Positions 60,894 to 64,000 of a stretch of DNA of 64,000 nt are shown in pieces. How positions within the stretch are numbered: the first letter of the stretch is position 1; every line of letters begins with the position of its first letter. The stretch is from an uncultured Ruegeria sp. (lineage in GTDB: Bacteria > Pseudomonadota > Alphaproteobacteria > Rhodobacterales > Rhodobacteraceae), in NCBI RefSeq assembly GCF_947500045.1, contig NZ_CANMQQ010000010.1:1-64000 (forward strand). Reading direction: 5' to 3'. Under the pieces are notes generated by a model. That model ran no database searches and was not told where the DNA came from. It saw nothing but the letters and a program-made list of their open reading frames with translations. The translations under genes and the position numbers were made by a program.

Positions 60894-61127
60894 CTAAGCA
60901 TTTCCACGATGCCGTTTGACGATATTGAGTACGGTATTCTTGCTGATGCCGAGGTCACGCGCGATCCAGCGATAGCTACGACCTTCTTCAACGGCGGCAA
61001 GAACGTCCGGTGCAAGTTTGTCTGATTTCGGACGCTGCCCCGGTTGGCGCCCTAGTTTTTTCCCATACGCGCGGGCCGCGGCCAGGCCGTATTTCACACG
61101 CTCGCTAATCGGGTCTCGCTCATGCCT
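60894..61127 (-). pseudogene. C-terminal remnant of a serine recombinase (resolvase/invertase)
   Basis: The fragment encodes ERDPISERVKYGLAAARAYG, then a Hin-type HTH (EGRSYRWIARDLGISKNTVL). The N-terminal catalytic domain with the active Ser is absent. It lies just beyond the GntR gene and marks the start of the right-hand debris zone. Confidence 0.75.
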
Positions 61128-61194
61128 TTAACGCTTTTTTCACCGGCAAGCCTGCCGTTTTGTTCCCTGAAATCACCTATAGTTTCTATCGCGC

Positions 61195-61553
61195 ATGCTG
61201 CCAGTTGTATGGAGTGCAAAAAAGAGAAACCCGCTCGACATAGATTTCCGCATAGATCCTAAACGGTTCAAAGGTGAATCTGGTGGCATCGTCATTGCGA
61301 ACCCAAATGCACCTACGGGTATTGCCATTGAGCTTTCAGAAATAGAGATAATACTACGATCAAATCCTGATATCGTTGTTCTTGTTGAAGAAGCATATGT
61401 TGATTTTGGCGCTTCAAGCAGCGTTAGCCTGGTTCCGCAATACGACAATCTGATAGTCGTTCAGACGTACTCGAAATCAAGAAGTCTTGCAGGGCTTCGC
61501 TTCGAAATGGCAGTCGCACATCCGGATCTTATTGACGCTCTCACCAGAGTAAA
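61195..61553 (+). pseudogene. Internal fragment of a histidinol-phosphate aminotransferase-like gene
   Basis: The piece contains [29 protein letters not shown] and [17 protein letters not shown] with the PLP-binding Lys, all typical of HisC and its paralogues. The N-terminal and C-terminal thirds are missing. The frame is cut at 61554 by the repeat element whose end is GTCACTGTACCCTAA. Confidence 0.8.
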
Positions 61554-61554
61554 T

Positions 61555-61860
61555 GTCACTGTACCCTAAAAAATCAGAATCTTGTCTGAAATTGCCCCGC
61601 AAAATCAATGCAGGTTTGTGCCTTTAATTTTCATATTGTACCGTTAATTGTAGTACTGCACCATTAATTGCCAGACAGTCGCGCTTGTGGAAAACTTTAC
61701 TCTCCCTTTGTAGCGCACCGACGGATTTCGCCTTGCTACCAAGGACACAAGTATGAGTTCCGACCTGCAGCATCGCCTGCGGAAGTATTGCAATTAAGGG
61801 TACAGATTCGCCTCAGAATACTCCAAATCCGCAGAATCTGATTAATTAGGGTACAGTGAC
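61555..61860. repeat. 306-bp non-coding element with 15-bp perfect terminal inverted repeats
   Basis: GTCACTGTACCCTAA at 61555-61569 is repeated in inverse at 61846-61860, and the match extends, with two mismatches, through AATCAGA. The interior holds further copies of TGTACC/GGTACA and TAATTG boxes but no gene. It looks like an internally deleted insertion sequence or MITE. A partial left end occurs at 29043-29123 and a diverged internal part at 63895-64000. Confidence 0.65.
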
Positions 61861-61868
61861 AGCAATCA

Positions 61869-62219
61869 ATGAAGCGTCCAACTCAGAAGTCCTGGAGAAT
61901 GGACGAGACTTACATACGTGTTCGCGGCAAGTGGATGTATTTCTATCGAGCAGTCGACAAAGCGGGGAACACCCTTGATTTCATGCTGTCCGAGCGACGA
62001 AATCGCCCAGCAGCTACTAGGTTCTTTGCCAAAGCACTGTCGTCAAAGGGGATCCCAAACAAAATCATCATAGACAAGAGCGGCGCCAATGCTGCGGGCA
62101 TTCGAGCAGTGAACAGAGTCCTGAAGCGGTTCGGTTGCCCAGCCAAAGTACAGACGATCAGGTCCAAATTTTTGAACAACATGATCGAACAGGATCACAG
62201 ATTCTGCTGGCGCTTTTGA
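61869..62219 (+). pseudogene. IS6-family transposase, central fragment
   Basis: The frame runs from KRPTQKSWRMDETYIRVRGK (first catalytic Asp) through IIIDKSGANAAGI (second Asp) to FLNNMIEQDHRF, just short of the end. The N-terminal HTH is missing and the last residues are replaced by CWRF. Remaining interval 62220-62404: nothing recognised. Confidence 0.8.
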
Positions 62220-62404
62220 GGGATGTGTCCCCAAGTGATATTTAGCCCGCCTGCCAATAACGGACCAGGATAGTCAGCCATCATCCGTGATACATTTGAA
62301 AGAACGAGTTAGACGAGAACTTTGGACAATAAGCATGGCATCGTTTGTCGGCTTGTTTTTCGGGCCAGGGCTGAGCAGCCTGGGTTAGAAATCCAACTCG
62401 CCAT

Positions 62405-63655
62405 TCAGTTAATGAGAGCAGCTTCGGTGCGGCGGATAAACGGGCGAGCAGGACTTGGTTTGTATCTTCTGTCAGCAAGCTCAGGGAAAATCTCAACTAA
62501 CTCCTGATAAACTTCAAGATCTGCATTGAGTATGTGTTCACCTGCGTAAAAGCTTTCGAGCAGGGCGTTCTCGCAGACTACGATTTCGTGTTTGTCAAAC
62601 ATTATGTGGATGTAGTTTACCGTATCACAAGGTTCACGGTAGATTCGGTCTCCATCACAAAGATGTTTGGCCGCACAGAGCAACTCGGGTGCATGGAAAT
62701 GCAGTTCACAGCGCCAACCTGAAACCAGAATTCGATGCTGGGGTGAAACACGCAGCTCACGACGGTTTCCGATCGTGCCAGGTGCAAACCGGATTGGCGT
62801 ATGTTTGCCCCGACCGCAAACAGAACGTTTGCCGATCCATCTCACGGGCTGCGGTCCATGATCCAGTGTTTCAACCAGATCGCCAACTTTCAGGTCTTCG
62901 ATTGGGCGATCACCGCTCGGGGTGCGAATTTGCGTTCCCTCAGTGAAACATGCGATTTCGACCGTCTCGATACTCAGATAGGTAAAACTTCGACCGTTCG
63001 GGAGGTTAACCGTCCCACCGGTAGATCCAGGAGAAAATGGAGTGAATGTAGAGCCCGGAGGCAAAATCAACCGGTCGTTTCCATTGCCGCCATCAACGAA
63101 ACTTGTGTTCAATCCGGCGTGTATGACGTCTCTGCCGCCGCCGCCGTCCAGATTGCCGCTGCCGTCTTCCGCGAAAAGCGTGTCGCGACCGCCGCCTCCA
63201 CTGAGATTGTTATTTCCTGAACCGCCGCGCAGGATATCTTGACCCTGACCGCCAAAGATATTGTTGTCGCCTGAGCCGCCTTGCAGCGTGTCATTACCCC
63301 GCCCACCGCTGATACTTCCACCGAGCGAGCCGCTATCGACAAGGGTATCGTTGCCCCGCCCACCGCTATACCCACCTGCGTTCAGACCTACGGACCCACT
63401 TACATCGTCATCATTGTTGTTACCGGTGTACTCAACAAACTGGCTAAAAGACCCACCAGCAAGATCGCCGTCGGTATAGGACGTGACGGTGCCTGTATTT
63501 ACGTTGGTAAATGTAATGGAACTTCCAGTCATGGTAACTTGGATAGCGTTGCTCAACCCCGATGCATCAATCGTGCTATCGGGGCCAATATCCAGCGAAG
63601 CCCAAAAAGAGGGATCGTTTATGTCTGCATTGGTTAGAGTGATAAAAACCGGCAT
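62405..63655 (-). CDS. RTX-repeat protein with C-terminal Hint domain
   Basis: The 416-aa protein (ATG at 63655; an earlier in-frame start at 63667 adds 4 residues) has an N-terminal domain of about 80 residues, a central block (about 90-215) of glycine-rich nonapeptide-like repeats such as GGRGNDTL and GGQGQDIL that bind calcium, and a Hint (hedgehog/intein-like) domain beginning CFTEGTQIRTPSGDRPIEDL followed by VGDLVETLDHG. The Hint Cys and the later SPQHRILV histidine are present. Such RTX-Hint proteins are frequent in Rhodobacterales and are probably secreted by a type I system. Whether it self-cleaves is unknown. Confidence 0.85.
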   Translation of the reverse strand: MPVFITLTNADINDPSFWASLDIGPDSTIDASGLSNAIQVTMTGSSITFTNVNTGTVTSYTDGDLAGGSFSQFVEYTGNNNDDDVSGSVGLNAGGYSGGRGNDTLVDSGSLGGSISGGRGNDTLQGGSGDNNIFGGQGQDILRGGSGNNNLSGGGGRDTLFAEDGSGNLDGGGGRDVIHAGLNTSFVDGGNGNDRLILPPGSTFTPFSPGSTGGTVNLPNGRSFTYLSIETVEIACFTEGTQIRTPSGDRPIEDLKVGDLVETLDHGPQPVRWIGKRSVCGRGKHTPIRFAPGTIGNRRELRVSPQHRILVSGWRCELHFHAPELLCAAKHLCDGDRIYREPCDTVNYIHIMFDKHEIVVCENALLESFYAGEHILNADLEVYQELVEIFPELADRRYKPSPARPFIRRTEAALIN

Positions 63656-63894
63656 GCCGCGATCCACTATTCAAACAAGTCAGTACAGTGCAGTCATTTT
63701 TGAGGTACATCCTACCCGACCAGCCGTTCAAACCCAACCTTGGGAAAAACGACGCATGAGAACTGGATATAGCAAGCTCGACCTACCTTGTTCGCAATTC
63801 GAAAGAACGGAGAACTCTGAGAATTGTGCCTGTTTCGACCAGCAGCTTAGCGGCGTGTCACGGTGCCCTGATTTGTTGGACACTCGCTTCAGAA

Positions 63895-64000
63895 GGTGAG
63901 CAAAATCAGTGCTTGTTTGTGCCTCTAATTGCTGGACTGTATCGCTAATTACCGGACTGTGCTCTTAAATCCTGGACGACGTTTCCTGTAGATAAGCTGG
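63895..64000. repeat. Diverged copy of the repeat-element interior at the window edge
   Basis: GCAAAATCAGTGCTTGTTTG and the following GTGCCTCTAATT boxes match 61612-61650 (GCAAAATCAATGCAGG, GTTTGTGCCTTTAATT). TAATTG-GGACTG boxes repeat two to three times. The element continues beyond the window. 63668-63894 contains no supportable gene. Confidence 0.5.

Noticed and set aside
62960-63400. Regular repeats that could suggest a CRISPR array
   Set aside because: They are the coding repeats of glycine-rich RTX nonapeptides, with no constant-length spacers.

Overview
The window looks like part of a large low-copy plasmid or chromid of an alphaproteobacterium, most likely a marine Rhodobacterales (Roseobacter-group) strain. 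The evidence is a complete repABC replication/partition operon with a counter-transcribed RNA and rhizobial-type parS palindromes (6.3-10.1 kb), the style of the ABC/TRAP transport and catabolic operons, and an RTX/Hint protein at the right end. No rRNA, tRNA or CRISPR array was seen.

Layout. 0-6.2 kb is a defence block: a short type II CBASS operon (small repeat protein, CapV-like patatin phospholipase, CD-NTase, stand-alone E2-like protein), a divergent XRE-ImmA regulator, an ArdC remnant with a coupled 55-aa ORF, and a class II Fic protein. 6.3-10.1 kb is repABC. 10.4-15 kb is a decay zone (truncated IS110, hydrolase and arylsulfatase fragments, small genes) with an apparently intact DsrE/membrane-protein pair and an RHH-like gene with a hypothetical partner. 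15.2-19.8 kb encodes a three-subunit periplasmic molybdenum hydroxylase with a tri-haem cytochrome c. 20-30.6 kb is accessory DNA: a DUF2608 HAD protein, an intact IS3 element inserted at a heparinase remnant, an orphan TRAP binding protein, two small secreted proteins, an MFS carrier, fragments of IS6 and IS110 elements, and an intact ISKra4 element.

30.8-42.1 kb is a carbohydrate/polyol-type catabolic operon. A GntR repressor with two winged-helix domains is divergent from genes for a DUF1330 protein, two paralogous GldA-type dehydrogenases, a ribose-type ABC importer, an aldo/keto reductase, a lactonase-like amidohydrolase and a cupin.

42.9-60.8 kb is the most interesting region. A seven-gene operon (acetoacetyl-CoA-synthetase-like ligase, cysteine-less thiolase-like protein, DUF35-MaoC fusion, class II aldolase, PfkB kinase, SDR, flavin monooxygenase) lies beside a cytoplasmic sulfatase/esterase operon and a divergent SsuABC/TauABC-type importer with a GntR-UTRA regulator. 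The same 12-bp palindrome, centred on TTATAA-like cores, occurs in the promoter of the seven-gene operon and twice between the sulfatase and importer operons. This points to one regulon for uptake, desulfation and CoA-dependent cleavage of an unknown sulfated compound. The thiolase/DUF35-MaoC pair resembles the retro-aldolase machinery of steroid side-chain degradation (Ltp2-ChsH2).

60.9-64 kb is again debris (resolvase, HisC and IS6 fragments, a 306-bp element with 15-bp inverted ends) plus a Hint/RTX protein. Everything here was read by eye; family names rest on motif recognition, not on database searches.
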